A DNA stretch of 64,000 bases from Candidatus Saccharibacteria bacterium oral taxon 488 (GTDB lineage Bacteria > Patescibacteriota > Saccharimonadia > Saccharimonadales > Saccharimonadaceae), in assembly GCA_010202645.1 (NCBI GenBank), contig CP047920.1, forward strand, positions 558,001 through 622,000, read 5' to 3'. The stretch's first letter is position 1. Each line of letters opens with the position of its first letter. The position numbers were made by a program, and so were the translations under genes. The notes under the pieces were generated by a model that saw nothing but the letters and a program-made list of their open reading frames with translations, was not told the origin of the DNA and made no database searches. Shown here piece after piece: positions 33,992-43,658 of the stretch.

Positions 33992-34560
33992 GATAGTTCC
34001 TCCTGTCGTAGGTTATCTAAATAATCAAACAAAAGCGCGAATGGCCCTGTTACACATAAATCACCCGCCCGAGCGATAGCAAACAACTCTGCCGCTGAAA
34101 CAAACCGTAGTTCAGCGCCCTGGCTGCTTTCAGCTTGATCAAGGTGAATTGTATCCTCATTGTACACGCAGTCAGTCGCCAAGTACACTGCGATCTTGAT
34201 ATTGATGTACGGCCCCTCATAGCATTCACCAATATATTCAAAGCGCCCTGGCGTGCAGCCGGTCTCTTCCACTAGTTCACGCCGCGCTACCATCTCTACT
34301 GCTTCACCCGGCTCCCCGTCACCGCCGGGAAAATCATAGAGCCATTTCTCAGGGCCAGCTCGAAACTGATAGGTCATAGCGATCTTGTTATCCGTCGTCA
34401 CTGCCACCACCAACACTGACACTAGCTCCTCAGAAAAGAAGGTTGTAAACTCATGCTGTTCGCCATCCTCTGCTTGATACCGCTTGATGACGGCCGAGCG
34501 CTTGTACGCCTCGCCGACAGTCTGCGTGGTGGTTGGCTGAATACGCGTGAATGTTTTCAT
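33988..34560 (-). CDS. NUDIX hydrolase (ADP-ribose pyrophosphatase-like)
   Basis: 190 aa. The NUDIX box is read as GGDGEPGEAVEMVARRELVE with EETGCTPG following (G-x5-E-x7-R-E-L-x-E-E-x-G). The preceding strand MTYQFRAGPEKWLYDFPGG and the tail ECYEGPYINIKIAVYLATDC are close to ADP-ribose pyrophosphatases. Substrate is not certain. The stop overlaps the galU start by 4 nt, and its start shares one base with the gatB stop, so it is inside the gat-galU transcript. Confidence 0.85.
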   Translation of the reverse strand: MKTFTRIQPTTTQTVGEAYKRSAVIKRYQAEDGEQHEFTTFFSEELVSVLVVAVTTDNKIAMTYQFRAGPEKWLYDFPGGDGEPGEAVEMVARRELVEETGCTPGRFEYIGECYEGPYINIKIAVYLATDCVYNEDTIHLDQAESSQGAELRFVSAAELFAIARAGDLCVTGPFALLFDYLDNLRQEELS

Positions 34561-36062
34561 TACAGTCGCTCTCGGATTAGTTTCTGGGCGAGACTCGGGT
34601 TGGCCTGGCCCTTAGAGCGCTTCATGACTTGACCGACGAGGTAGCCGATAGCTTTGTCTTTGCCCGAGCGAATATCAGCGATGGATGCCGCCGAGGCTGG
34701 GTCATTCAATACTTCGTCAACGATGGCTACGATCACCCCCTCGTCAGATACCTGCAGCAAGTTCTTGATTTGAGCAATCTCACGCGGCCCCTGTTTGAGA
34801 TATTGTTGGTCGAATAGACTAAGGAAAATCTCCTTGCCGCCAGTTGAACTGACCTCGTTATCCTCGACGAGCAGTGATAACTCTGTCAACCGACGCGGCC
34901 CGACATAGCCCTCTCCGATGAGATCCATATCAATCAACTCCTCCGGCGTCGAAGCAAACCAGTTAAAGATCCGCTTGACCAGCCGCTGATATTTTATCTT
35001 GTCAACTCCCAGCTCATCAAGAACAGCTTGCTCGTTATGCACCGTCAGCGTCTTGATAGCGTCAAGCAATATCGCGAGCGGCTGATGGCCGAGGATCGTC
35101 GTAATCACCGAATGATCCAACCCCAGATCAGCCCAACGCTCGCGGCACTCGCCCGGCATCAGTGGCATATATTCCTGCATACCGGCGATTTCCTCGTCAG
35201 TCAAAACAATCGGCGGGACATCCGGATCAGGCATGTAACGATAATCCTGGGCATCCTCTTTCGAGCGTTGTGAGGTAGTGATTTGCTGGTCATCGCTCCA
35301 GCCACGGGTTTCCTGCACCACTGATTCACCGCGCTCCAGTAGGTCAACTTGGCGCTTGAACTCGTATTCAGCGGCACGCTCGACGCTGCGGAATGAATTG
35401 AGGTTCTTGACTTCCGCGCGCTTGCCCAGCTCTGTCGCGCCTTTCTTGGCCACCGAAATATTGACATCAAACCGCATATTGCCATGATATAAATCACCGT
35501 GCGTCACACCTGCATACACCATCAATTTGTGCAGTTCCGAAGCGTACGCCTTGGCCTCCTCGGCAGAGTGAATATCCGGCTCAGAAACGATTTCGATCAG
35601 CGGTGTACCAGCGCGGTTGAGGTCGACCAATGAATAGCCGTCGTGGTGCGTCAACTTGCCAGCGTCCTCTTCCATGTGCGCATGATGAATCCGCACCCGC
35701 TTGAGCGAACCGTCTTCTAGCGGCGCGTCAACATAGCCAGCCAAAATAATCGGTTGGTACATTTGCGATGTCTGGTAGCCCTTTGGCAAGTCAGGATAGA
35801 AATAATGCTTGCGATCAAACCGGCTAACGCGAGCAATCGGCGCATTCAACGCTTTACCGGCGCGCACCGCCAGCTCGACGGCATACTTATTCAACACCGG
35901 CAGCATGCCCGGCAGACCAAAGTCAATCTCGTGCGTTTTTTCGTTCGGCTCAGCATTACGCGCGTCATTATCAGCCGGGCTGAATAGCTTGGTTTTGGTC
36001 GCCAGCTGGACGTGACACTCGATGCCGATAGTCATTTCATATTCATCATATACACTCATCAT
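34560..36062 (-). CDS. gatB: Aspartyl/glutamyl-tRNA amidotransferase subunit B
   Basis: 500 aa. Signature IGIECHVQLATKTKLFSPADN, then FDRKHYFYPDLPKGYQTSQM and MRFDVNISVA with KRAEVKNLNSFRSVERAAEYE, all GatB blocks. The C-terminal Yqey-like tail ends AQKLIRERL. With GatA and GatC it converts Glu-tRNA-Gln to Gln-tRNA-Gln (and Asp-tRNA-Asn to Asn-tRNA-Asn), using ammonia from glutamine. The start is the ATG at 36062, overlapping the HEPN-like gene's stop by four bases. Confidence 0.96.
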   Translation of the reverse strand: MMSVYDEYEMTIGIECHVQLATKTKLFSPADNDARNAEPNEKTHEIDFGLPGMLPVLNKYAVELAVRAGKALNAPIARVSRFDRKHYFYPDLPKGYQTSQMYQPIILAGYVDAPLEDGSLKRVRIHHAHMEEDAGKLTHHDGYSLVDLNRAGTPLIEIVSEPDIHSAEEAKAYASELHKLMVYAGVTHGDLYHGNMRFDVNISVAKKGATELGKRAEVKNLNSFRSVERAAEYEFKRQVDLLERGESVVQETRGWSDDQQITTSQRSKEDAQDYRYMPDPDVPPIVLTDEEIAGMQEYMPLMPGECRERWADLGLDHSVITTILGHQPLAILLDAIKTLTVHNEQAVLDELGVDKIKYQRLVKRIFNWFASTPEELIDMDLIGEGYVGPRRLTELSLLVEDNEVSSTGGKEIFLSLFDQQYLKQGPREIAQIKNLLQVSDEGVIVAIVDEVLNDPASAASIADIRSGKDKAIGYLVGQVMKRSKGQANPSLAQKLIRERL

Positions 36063-36478
36063 AACGCTCCCAAATCTTTTAGTGCTTGTTCAAATGCGGC
36101 CATTGCCCGCTTGAATGTCTGGGTGGTGATGGTGACTCGACTTTCGTGGGCAATTTGATTACGCAGTTTATGTGCCGACCAAATCGCGTCCTCATGTGTC
36201 CACAGACCACGCCGCGCCTTGAGTCGTTCACCCATCGTCGTGCCACTAACGCCATATTCGCGCATCGCCCGGTCGAGCAACTTGTCAGCTTTGATAATCG
36301 CCATCTGCAGGCTATCGGGGTTATTTGTATCGGCCACACGCTGCACCGCCTGCCAGACTTTTCGGTATAGTTCCCGGTCGAGCTTCTCCGTTTGTTTTGA
36401 CGTCAACTGAATGAATAGCATCAATAGGCCACCGATCACCAGCGCCGCTACCACCAGTGCGATCAACAATCCATCCAT
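36059..36478 (-). CDS. Membrane-anchored HEPN-like protein inside the gat operon
   Basis: 139 aa. A single membrane helix at about residues 3-24 (GLLIALVVAALVIGGLLMLF) leads into a helical cytoplasmic domain. Residues 106-111 are RNQIAH, an R-x4-H motif, in the context AIWSAHKLRNQIAHESRV, followed by a long helix TTQTFKRAMAAFEQALKDL. That is the layout of HEPN domains, some of which are metal-free RNases that cut tRNA or mRNA, others of which are scaffolds. The link is by motif and helix order and is not a full-length match. It is translationally coupled to both gatA (upstream, 1-nt overlap) and gatB (downstream, 4-nt overlap), so it is tied to tRNA amidation. Confidence 0.6.
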   Translation of the reverse strand: MDGLLIALVVAALVIGGLLMLFIQLTSKQTEKLDRELYRKVWQAVQRVADTNNPDSLQMAIIKADKLLDRAMREYGVSGTTMGERLKARRGLWTHEDAIWSAHKLRNQIAHESRVTITTQTFKRAMAAFEQALKDLGAL

Positions 36479-37848
36479 CAGAGGACCTCCACTTCCGCCG
36501 CCAGTTTCAGCAGGCTTCCGTCCGAACGGTAATTACCAACTAGCTGCACGCCGATCGGTAATCCTTCGTCATTATTTCCAGCTGGCACAGAAATTGCCGG
36601 CAGTCCAGCTAGACTAGCTGGTACAGTCATGATATCAGATAGATACATCTTGATCGGATCGCTAGTGTTCTCGCCAAGTTTGAATGCTGGTGTTGGTGCC
36701 GTCGGCATCAATAGTGCATCATACTGAGCGAATAATCTAGTGAACTCGTTGATGAGCAGCGTGCGCGCTTTTTGCGCCTGCATGTAGTAAGCGTCAAAGA
36801 AACCGCTCGACAACACGAAACTACCGATCATAATCCGCCGCTTATTCTCCGTCATAAAACCTTCGTTGCGACTACGACCGTACAATTCCGCTAGCGTTTT
36901 TACCTCGGCCGCTCGGTGACCATAGCGCACGCCGTCATAGCGCGCCAGATTTGACGATAATTCTGCCGGCACAATAATATAGTACATCGCCAGCGAATAT
37001 TGCATCATGTCCAGATCTACTTCTTCAATTTCATAACCCAACTGTTTCAGTTTTTCAGCATAGTCAAGCGTTTTCTGGCGCACCGCCGCGTTCACATCGT
37101 CAGTCATACATTGCTTAACCAAACCAATCTTTTTCTTTCTAAAGCCTGGCTGGTTCCGCCAAAAGTCAGGCAGCGTCGTCATGTCTTTATCATCGCGGCC
37201 CGCCATAATCTCCATCACCAGATTAGCATCATCAGCGTTCGTGGTGAAACAACCGATTGTATCTGTACTCGATGCCATGGCTACCACGCCGTAACGGCTG
37301 ACCGCACCGTAGGTTGGCTTGACACCGACCACACCGTTAAAGCTGGCCGGCTGACGAATCGAACCGCCAGTATCGGTACCTAGCGCAAACGGTACCACGT
37401 CAAGTGCTGTCACTACCGCCGAACCACCCGATGAACCACCAGCCACTCGAGTTTTGTCCGCAGCGTTTTTAGTCGGACCAAAGGCTGAATTTTCCGTCGA
37501 ACCACCGTGAGCAAAGGCGTCCAGGTTGGCCTTGCCGATGCAAATTGCACCTTCAGCTTCTAGCTTTTCAACGGCTGTTGCCTGGAGCGGCGCCTCAAAA
37601 TTCTCGAGCATTTTTGAAGCAGCAGTCGTCGGCGCCCCAAAGGCTAAGAAATTATCTTTTACCACAAACGGCACGCCAGTCAGCCGCCCAGAAATTTCAC
37701 CCTGATCAACCTTGGCTGCTCGCTCCAGCGCCCGTTCTTCCGTTAAACTCAACAATGCGTGATAATCTTCAACTTCGCGCGCTCGCCGCAGTGCTTCTTT
37801 AACATTTTCGACTGCGCTCTTTCCGGTAAAATCACTAATCCGACTCAT
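36478..37848 (-). CDS. gatA: Aspartyl/glutamyl-tRNA amidotransferase subunit A
   Basis: 456 aa. The amidase triad is visible: Lys in VVKDNFLAFGAPTTAASKML, and the Ser-cisSer pair in TRVAGGSSGGSAVVTALD. The segment ALGTDTGGSIRQPASFNGVV is the family signature, and GVVGVKPTYGAVSRYGVVAM follows. It releases ammonia from glutamine for transamidation by GatB. Shares one base with the gatC stop and one with the HEPN-like gene start. Confidence 0.96.
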   Translation of the reverse strand: MSRISDFTGKSAVENVKEALRRAREVEDYHALLSLTEERALERAAKVDQGEISGRLTGVPFVVKDNFLAFGAPTTAASKMLENFEAPLQATAVEKLEAEGAICIGKANLDAFAHGGSTENSAFGPTKNAADKTRVAGGSSGGSAVVTALDVVPFALGTDTGGSIRQPASFNGVVGVKPTYGAVSRYGVVAMASSTDTIGCFTTNADDANLVMEIMAGRDDKDMTTLPDFWRNQPGFRKKKIGLVKQCMTDDVNAAVRQKTLDYAEKLKQLGYEIEEVDLDMMQYSLAMYYIIVPAELSSNLARYDGVRYGHRAAEVKTLAELYGRSRNEGFMTENKRRIMIGSFVLSSGFFDAYYMQAQKARTLLINEFTRLFAQYDALLMPTAPTPAFKLGENTSDPIKMYLSDIMTVPASLAGLPAISVPAGNNDEGLPIGVQLVGNYRSDGSLLKLAAEVEVL

Positions 37849-38135
37849 TACAATACCTGCGGCACTTTCACTTGATTATTCTGTTTCTCAGGCGCCATCT
37901 CAAGCAGCTTTTCTGCAGGAATACCCAGCTGAATCTCATCTTCGCGCCAGACATTCTCTAGTCCCGTCACTTGGTAAGTTGGCTCCACGCCCGCCGTATC
38001 AAGCTCGCCGAGCTGCTCAATATAGCCAATTATATTTTCCAAATCTTGGCGCAGTCCATCAACTTCATCATCGGCTAATGCCAGACTACTCAAACTCGCC
38101 AGGTGCTGAATATCACTGGTAGAAATAGTTGTCAT
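37848..38135 (-). CDS. gatC: Aspartyl/glutamyl-tRNA amidotransferase subunit C
   Basis: 95 aa with the standard order: IQHLASLSSLALADDEVDGL, FEN-like LENIIGYIEQLGELDTAGVEP, and V-x-E-x-E/D-I-x-L. It clamps GatA to GatB. It starts the gatC-gatA-HEPN-gatB-NUDIX-galU-DUF5665 transcript, whose promoter is the TATAAT at 38143-38148 (7 nt before the ATG, so leaderless). Confidence 0.93.
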   Translation of the reverse strand: MTTISTSDIQHLASLSSLALADDEVDGLRQDLENIIGYIEQLGELDTAGVEPTYQVTGLENVWREDEIQLGIPAEKLLEMAPEKQNNQVKVPQVL

Positions 38136-38142
38136 GCAGTCT

Positions 38143-38148
38143 ATTATA
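38143..38148 (-). promoter_or_regulatory. -10 box of the gat operon (leaderless)
   Basis: Minus-strand TATAAT, 7 nt from the gatC ATG. Confidence 0.6.
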
Positions 38149-38167
38149 GCACTGTCTCGAGGAAAAC

Positions 38168-40021
38168 CTAATAACTCAGCAGCCGCGGCGAATGGAGCGT
38201 CACCATCTGTGGTAGGCCATACCTACTGATCCCAGAACCAAGCGATAACCCACCGCGGTTCCAGCCGATAGCTGCCGCCGTTGCTGCATCGGTTGCCGCA
38301 TTTGGTGCGTCTGGTCGTTCAATATAACTAATCTTGTTGGCACCACGATCTGCCACATATACTCGACCATCCGGGCCACGTAAAACTTGTCCTCCGCCAT
38401 CGCCACCAAAGCCAGGACCCATCCAGCTAGGTTGATTCGGCACTGACGAGTTTGGTAGAGAGTCGGCAACCGCACAGTCCCTGAAATGCTCACAGCTAGT
38501 GAAGCCGATGAATCGCTCGCTCGCTTTAATAGTGCTACTATTACGACTTGTTATATCATAGCGGAATAATTCACCAATATATAACTTCGAGACGTAGACG
38601 TGGTCACCATTTGGCGAGAAATCAGCAGCATATCCTAAGCTACTGTCAAGTGGGTTGTTGTTATGCACGCCAACTGACCAGTGAGCTATTGGTGTCATAT
38701 TGGTATCAGCCCCAGATATATCAAATACGTGTAATACTCCAGCGTTACCATTACGATTTGGACAGGCACTACCACCCATAAACACTAACATTTTGGTAGC
38801 CTCGTTGTTAAAGTTAATTGAGCCGAATCCCGTTCGCGAAGGACTTGATGGATTTGGTTGCACGATACACGGCTGAGCCGGGCCAGACGGTACATTATAT
38901 ACTGCTGCATTTGGTGTCTGAATAGTTGCTCCGTTGTCAGTCGAGAAAATATTGAAGGCATAGACTTGATTCGGCGAACCCGGCCGATAGGTATACACCA
39001 CCGCACCATTTCCCGCATTATTCGGCACGGCATTCATCGCCTCGCCAGAATAGTTGCGCGAAAAACTGCCCGCCATGCCAATGGACATGTTCTTTTTCGT
39101 CACTCGTCCGAGTGGATCATTGGTAAAATCAACAACGTGGTAGTATAACGTACCGAATTTTGCCCGCTCACGACCATTTGCCGAGTTTGATACTACGAGA
39201 TACTTAGATTCCTCTTTGTTGATTGGAAAGGCAACCACTGCCTGCGTACCAGTACGCGAGCCACACAATCCCTGTGGTGATTCACTATAGTATGCCGTTT
39301 GACCATCGTCACATGTTGGATTGCCATCGGGAGCCGAGCTATCAACCTGCATAATATTCCGTGCCGAGTTCCAGATACGAAGTCCGTCGGAGTAGAATTT
39401 CAAATTACCATTACGATCGGAAATTGTCGTTAGACCCTCATGGGATGGGCCACTTGAGTGTGTTGGATGAGGGTGTGGCGTCGGTTTATTTGACCCGCCC
39501 ACACCAAAATCAAGGCAGACTGACCCACCGATACACCACCAACGCTTACTGGCGCGCGTTCCCTTAAAATCAACTTCCGGGATAGCTTGCTGGCGTGAAT
39601 TGTAAATATAGGTTTTATACGGGCGGCCATCAGATTTTCGGATCAACTCAAGGTAACCCTTGACATCAGCACGCCGCGGGTTAGTTGTTGAGGTGTATTC
39701 ACCAATAAAATACGAACGTAATTTGTCATTACGAAATACGTCAATCGCCGTACCATTGCCGCGGCAATCGGTACCTGGACGCACGCCCGAGGCAATGGCA
39801 CTGTCATGACCACGACTGATACATTCATTCATCCGCACCACGCCTGCCTCAGCCGCTTCACGCGCCAGCTGATTATAATACTGCTCCATCAAGGCATTAG
39901 CTGCTGCCGACGCCAGCTGGAGACCAGCCAACAAAATCAGCAGCAGCATAATGCTCGCCACAAGGACGGTCGGCAAGACGAACCCACCGTCCTTATCCCA
40001 CCCAGACGCTTTGTTAGTCAC
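38168..40021 (-). CDS. Pilin-like anchored surface protein with a beta-propeller-like ectodomain
   Basis: 617 aa from the GTG at 40021, which follows GGAG and overlaps the upstream stop by 8 nt. N-terminus: VTNKASGWDKDGG, then FVLPTVLVASIMLLLILLAG, a prepilin-like G/F cleavage site and helix but without the E at position 5. A coiled helix (ANALMEQYYNQLAREAAEAG) follows, as in minor pilins. The ectodomain has repeated propeller blades, for example SDRNGNLKFYSDGLRIWNSA, YAADFSPNGDHVYVSKLYIG and RGPDGRVYVADRGANKISYI. These resemble the repeated S-x-x-N-G-x-L-x-F-Y segments of surface proteins in Bacteroidetes. Probably displayed on pili for host contact. Confidence 0.7.
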   Translation of the reverse strand: MTNKASGWDKDGGFVLPTVLVASIMLLLILLAGLQLASAAANALMEQYYNQLAREAAEAGVVRMNECISRGHDSAIASGVRPGTDCRGNGTAIDVFRNDKLRSYFIGEYTSTTNPRRADVKGYLELIRKSDGRPYKTYIYNSRQQAIPEVDFKGTRASKRWWCIGGSVCLDFGVGGSNKPTPHPHPTHSSGPSHEGLTTISDRNGNLKFYSDGLRIWNSARNIMQVDSSAPDGNPTCDDGQTAYYSESPQGLCGSRTGTQAVVAFPINKEESKYLVVSNSANGRERAKFGTLYYHVVDFTNDPLGRVTKKNMSIGMAGSFSRNYSGEAMNAVPNNAGNGAVVYTYRPGSPNQVYAFNIFSTDNGATIQTPNAAVYNVPSGPAQPCIVQPNPSSPSRTGFGSINFNNEATKMLVFMGGSACPNRNGNAGVLHVFDISGADTNMTPIAHWSVGVHNNNPLDSSLGYAADFSPNGDHVYVSKLYIGELFRYDITSRNSSTIKASERFIGFTSCEHFRDCAVADSLPNSSVPNQPSWMGPGFGGDGGGQVLRGPDGRVYVADRGANKISYIERPDAPNAATDAATAAAIGWNRGGLSLGSGISRYGLPQMVTLHSPRLLSY

Positions 40022-40859
40022 ATCCAACTCCGTACTTATCGCACATTGTCGAACGAATGTTGCGCTGCACGTTGGTTCTAGTGTATGTCGACCCGGTATC
40101 GTGTACTTGGACGGCTGCCGTAATCGCCCCGGCGACCAGCACTGCTCCGGTTGCACCCAGCAAAATCAGAGACATCGTCTTAGATGTGTTACGGCCAGAA
40201 ATAATCCCCTTGAGCATCCACAATGTCGCGCCGATTACACCTAGTGCCAGGAGATATGGCACAAACTCGGCGAGATATAGCGCACCATACACCCTATCGG
40301 CACTGCCCGCACCGATAAACAGCAGTGAACTAATGAGAACTGTTATTATTTTTGCTACAAGCACTATTGCTGGAATTATCAATGCACCAAATGCGCCGTA
40401 TGTTACTACTTTATACGCTGTCCGGCTAGTGTAGTTGTTGCGGTCCGAGATAGCCCGTGAGACACGACCAAATGTGATGAGCGCAACAACTGCAAATAGC
40501 GTTGCCAATACACCCGCCATGACGATACCCGTCCCTGGTGTCACCATATTTATTGACAATATGTCAGCCAACCAGCCACCAATCGAAGTCGAAGTCGTTG
40601 TTGTTGCACCATTGACCTTCACCCAAGCGCCAAACAACGCCACCAATACCTGCGCAAATAACAACGCTGAAACGACTGTTGATACCATCGCCAGCAGATA
40701 TTCAAATGTCAGCCACTTTGCCTTGCCGCGATTTGGATCAACTGTAGCCTGAGGGTAATACGCCGTTGGCTGTGATGCATACTGTGGAACTGGCGGAACA
40801 TCTGCGTCCTGTACCGGTTGCACCATCTCTGGTGTTGATGCTATTTTCTTTTGTGTCAT
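40014..40859 (-). CDS. Multi-pass membrane protein of unknown function
   Basis: 281 aa. A proline-rich cytoplasmic N-terminus (about 45 residues) precedes five or six hydrophobic segments (YLLAMVSTVVSALLFAQVLV, VMAGVLATLFAVVALITFG, AFGALIIPAIVLVAKIITVL and others). The extracellular tail DTGSTYTRTNVQRNIRSTM ends with two cysteines, C-x6-C. It overlaps the pilin-like gene start by 8 nt, which suggests they work at the same envelope structure. No family is recognised. Confidence 0.6.
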   Translation of the reverse strand: MTQKKIASTPEMVQPVQDADVPPVPQYASQPTAYYPQATVDPNRGKAKWLTFEYLLAMVSTVVSALLFAQVLVALFGAWVKVNGATTTTSTSIGGWLADILSINMVTPGTGIVMAGVLATLFAVVALITFGRVSRAISDRNNYTSRTAYKVVTYGAFGALIIPAIVLVAKIITVLISSLLFIGAGSADRVYGALYLAEFVPYLLALGVIGATLWMLKGIISGRNTSKTMSLILLGATGAVLVAGAITAAVQVHDTGSTYTRTNVQRNIRSTMCDKYGVGCD

Positions 40860-40890
40860 AATTATTACCTCCGCTTATGCTACCCTCATT

Positions 40891-42861
40891 CTACATGGTC
40901 TGGCGAATTTCTGCAATCAAATCACGCAGCTCCGCGGCTTTTTCAAACTCCAGGTTGGCGCTATGCAGCTCCATTTGACCAGTCAACTCCTTGATCAGCG
41001 TCGGATATTCGTCCTTTGGAATCTTCTTCAAATCAAGTTTTGGCTTTTTGTCTGATTCTTTTTGCGGGATGATAGAGCGCAGGCCATCGTCAATTTTCTT
41101 CTGGATGGTTTGCGGCGTGATGCCATGCTCTTCGTTATATTGCTGCTGGATAGCACGCCGACGATTGGTCTCATCAATCGCTCGCCGCATACTGTCAGTC
41201 ACATTGTCGCCGTACATCAGCACCCGCCCGTCCACGTGCCGCGCCGCCCGGCCAATCGTCTGAATCAGTGCCTGTTCACTACGGAGGAAACCTTCTTTAT
41301 CAGCGTCCATAATCGCCACCAGGCTCACTTCTGGCAGGTCCAACCCCTCGCGCAGCAGATTAATACCAACCAAGACGTCGTACGTCCCCAGCCGCAGATC
41401 TTTGAGAATATCGCCGCGCTCGAGCGTATCAATTTCACTGTGTAGATACGCCGTTTTCACACCATTGTCCGTCAAGTAAGCGCTTAAGTCCTCGGCCATG
41501 CGCTTGGTCAAGGTGGTTACCAGTACGCGGTGGCCCTTGGCAATAGCCTGGCGAATCTCCTCCATCAAATCATCAACCTGCCCTTCAGTCGGCCTCATCT
41601 CAATCGGCGGATCAAGCAGCCCTGTCGGCCGAATTAACTGTTCAGCCGGCTTTGGCGAATGAGCAATTTCATAGTCGCCCGGCGTAGCGGAAACATAAAT
41701 CGCCTGATGAATATGCTGATCAAACTCATCAAACCTCAGCGGACGGTTATCCAACGCGCTCGGCAGACGAAACCCGTGCTCCACCAGCACTTCCTTGCGC
41801 GCCCGGTCGCCGTTATACATACCGCGGACTTGAGGTAAGGTCATATGCGACTCATCAACCAACAGCAGCCAATCATCAGGAAAGTAATCAATCAACGTCG
41901 CCGGCTGCTCGCCCGGCTCGCGGTCCGTCAGATAGCGCGAATAATTCTCAATGCCTTTGACAAAGCCAGTTTCTTTGAGCATCTCCAGGTCATATTTGGT
42001 GCGCTGAGCTAGTCGCTGGGCCTCCAGCAATTTGTCGTGCGATTCAAGCCACTTCAGCCGCTCGTCAAATTCTTTCTCAATACCAGTGATGGCTTTTTCA
42101 ATTCGTTCACGCGGCGTCGAATAGTGGCTAGACGGGAAAATCGTCAGGCTAGCTGGCTGATCCAAAATCTCGCCAGTCAGCGGATCGATTCGCGTTAGTC
42201 TCTCAATTTCATCGCCAAAAAACTCCACTCGCACCGCCGTGTCCTGCCCAGCCGGGAAAATATCCACCACATCGCCACGCACCCGAAAAGTACCGCGTGC
42301 AAAATCAACATCATTACGCTTATACTGAATGTCGGTCAACAAACGAATGAACTTATCCTGAACCCGCCGCTCGCCGACCGTCAATTGAATGGCCATATCA
42401 GCATACGTTTCCGGCGAACCGATACCGTAAATACAAGACACGCTCGCCACGATGATAACGTCGCGTCTCGTTAACAGTGCCGAGGTTGCCGCATGCCTGA
42501 GCCGATCAATCTCATCATTAATTTTCGAATCTTTCTCAATATAGGTATCGCTACTGGCGATGTAGGCCTCCGGCTGATAATAATCAAAATAGCTGACGAA
42601 ATAATGCACCTCATTATCCGGGAAAAATTCCTTAAACTCAGAAAACAGCTGCGCCGCCAAAGTCTTATTGTGCGCCAGCACCAGCGTCGGCACATTAGCT
42701 CGAGCGATGATATTCGCCATGGTAAACGTTTTACCCGAGCCTGTCACGCCTAGCAACGTCTGCTCACGCTCGCCCCGCTCCAGCCCCGCCATTAACTGAG
42801 CAATCGCCGTTGGCTGATCACCGGTCGGCTGATAGTTGGAGACGAGATTAAAGGCGCTCAT
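40891..42861 (-). CDS. uvrB: Excinuclease ABC subunit B
   Basis: 656 aa. Helicase motif I is [18 protein letters not shown]; the beta-hairpin is [19 protein letters not shown], then [18 protein letters not shown]; motif II is [13 protein letters not shown]; and motif VI is [19 protein letters not shown]. The C-terminal UVR domain ends [19 protein letters not shown]. It verifies DNA damage and recruits UvrC. The -10 TACAAT lies 9 nt from the ATG. It faces the LOG-family gene, with the two promoters close together. Confidence 0.97.
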   Translation of the reverse strand: MSAFNLVSNYQPTGDQPTAIAQLMAGLERGEREQTLLGVTGSGKTFTMANIIARANVPTLVLAHNKTLAAQLFSEFKEFFPDNEVHYFVSYFDYYQPEAYIASSDTYIEKDSKINDEIDRLRHAATSALLTRRDVIIVASVSCIYGIGSPETYADMAIQLTVGERRVQDKFIRLLTDIQYKRNDVDFARGTFRVRGDVVDIFPAGQDTAVRVEFFGDEIERLTRIDPLTGEILDQPASLTIFPSSHYSTPRERIEKAITGIEKEFDERLKWLESHDKLLEAQRLAQRTKYDLEMLKETGFVKGIENYSRYLTDREPGEQPATLIDYFPDDWLLLVDESHMTLPQVRGMYNGDRARKEVLVEHGFRLPSALDNRPLRFDEFDQHIHQAIYVSATPGDYEIAHSPKPAEQLIRPTGLLDPPIEMRPTEGQVDDLMEEIRQAIAKGHRVLVTTLTKRMAEDLSAYLTDNGVKTAYLHSEIDTLERGDILKDLRLGTYDVLVGINLLREGLDLPEVSLVAIMDADKEGFLRSEQALIQTIGRAARHVDGRVLMYGDNVTDSMRRAIDETNRRRAIQQQYNEEHGITPQTIQKKIDDGLRSIIPQKESDKKPKLDLKKIPKDEYPTLIKELTGQMELHSANLEFEKAAELRDLIAEIRQTM

Positions 42862-42882
42862 ATCATTACTATTGTAGCATTA

Positions 42883-42912
42883 TTGACAAATAATAACTTT
42901 TCATGATATAGT
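42883..42912 (+). promoter_or_regulatory. Promoter of the LOG-family gene
   Basis: TTGACA (42883-42888), 18-nt spacer, TATAGT (42907-42912). It leaves a 30-40 nt leader with an AAGAAGGGG ribosome site. Confidence 0.7.
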
Positions 42913-42954
42913 TAACTAGTTATTAGCGATAAAACAAAAAGAAGGGGCACTTCA

Positions 42955-43641
42955 ATGACTCCACAAAATACATGTATTCCGCGTGACGTACAGCTACAGG
43001 CTGCGATGTTCCACCTTGGCAAGATGGAAGACGAAATCCAGAGCGGCTACGAAATTCTCCGGAAATATCAGAAAACAGTAACGATATTTGGTTCAGCACG
43101 TACTGATCCAAATAGTGCTTATTATGACGCTGCAAAAGAAACAGCTGAGCAGTTAGCCAAGCTCGGTTACGCCATTGTTTCTGGTGGTGGACACGGCATC
43201 ATGGGCGCCGCCAACGAAGGCGCTAATAAGGCCGTCCAAGAGGGAGCGCGAGCTGCTGGCGGTGAATCGATCGCATTCAATATTCGCCTGCCGCATGAAC
43301 AGGAAGTTAATAAATATGCCACCGAGGTGTTTGAGTTTCAGCACTTTGCGCCGCGGAAGATCGTCATGACGATGTTTGCTAATGCCTATATTTATTTCCC
43401 AGGCGGCTTCGGTACGTTGGATGAACTGGCGGAGATATTGACGCTGATCCAGACTGAAAAAGCCAACCGTGCGCCGGTAATCTTGTTCGATACAGCGTTT
43501 TGGAGCGATTTGGACGCCTTTTTCCGCAACCATATGCTGGCCGAGGGAGCTATCGTCGAAAAAGACCTGGATATTTATACTATCACCGATAGCGTTGACG
43601 AGATCATTGAGCTGGTACAAGCAAATAAGACCTATTGCTGA
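42955..43641 (+). CDS. LOG family protein (TIGR00730-type)
   Basis: 228 aa. Family motifs: VTIFGSARTDPNSAYYDAAK, the nucleotide-binding VSGGGHGIMGAANEGA, and the P-G-G-x-G-T-x-x-E block read as FPGGFGTLDELAEILTLIQT. This Rossmann-fold family includes cytokinin riboside 5'-monophosphate phosphoribohydrolases, which split AMP or similar nucleotides to base and ribose-5-phosphate. The E-x7-P-G-G arrangement is intact, so enzyme activity on a nucleotide is likely, which would suit the salvage theme of the window. Divergent from uvrB. Confidence 0.88.
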   Translation: MTPQNTCIPRDVQLQAAMFHLGKMEDEIQSGYEILRKYQKTVTIFGSARTDPNSAYYDAAKETAEQLAKLGYAIVSGGGHGIMGAANEGANKAVQEGARAAGGESIAFNIRLPHEQEVNKYATEVFEFQHFAPRKIVMTMFANAYIYFPGGFGTLDELAEILTLIQTEKANRAPVILFDTAFWSDLDAFFRNHMLAEGAIVEKDLDIYTITDSVDEIIELVQANKTYC

Positions 43642-43658
43642 TCACCTATCGTGTCAAT

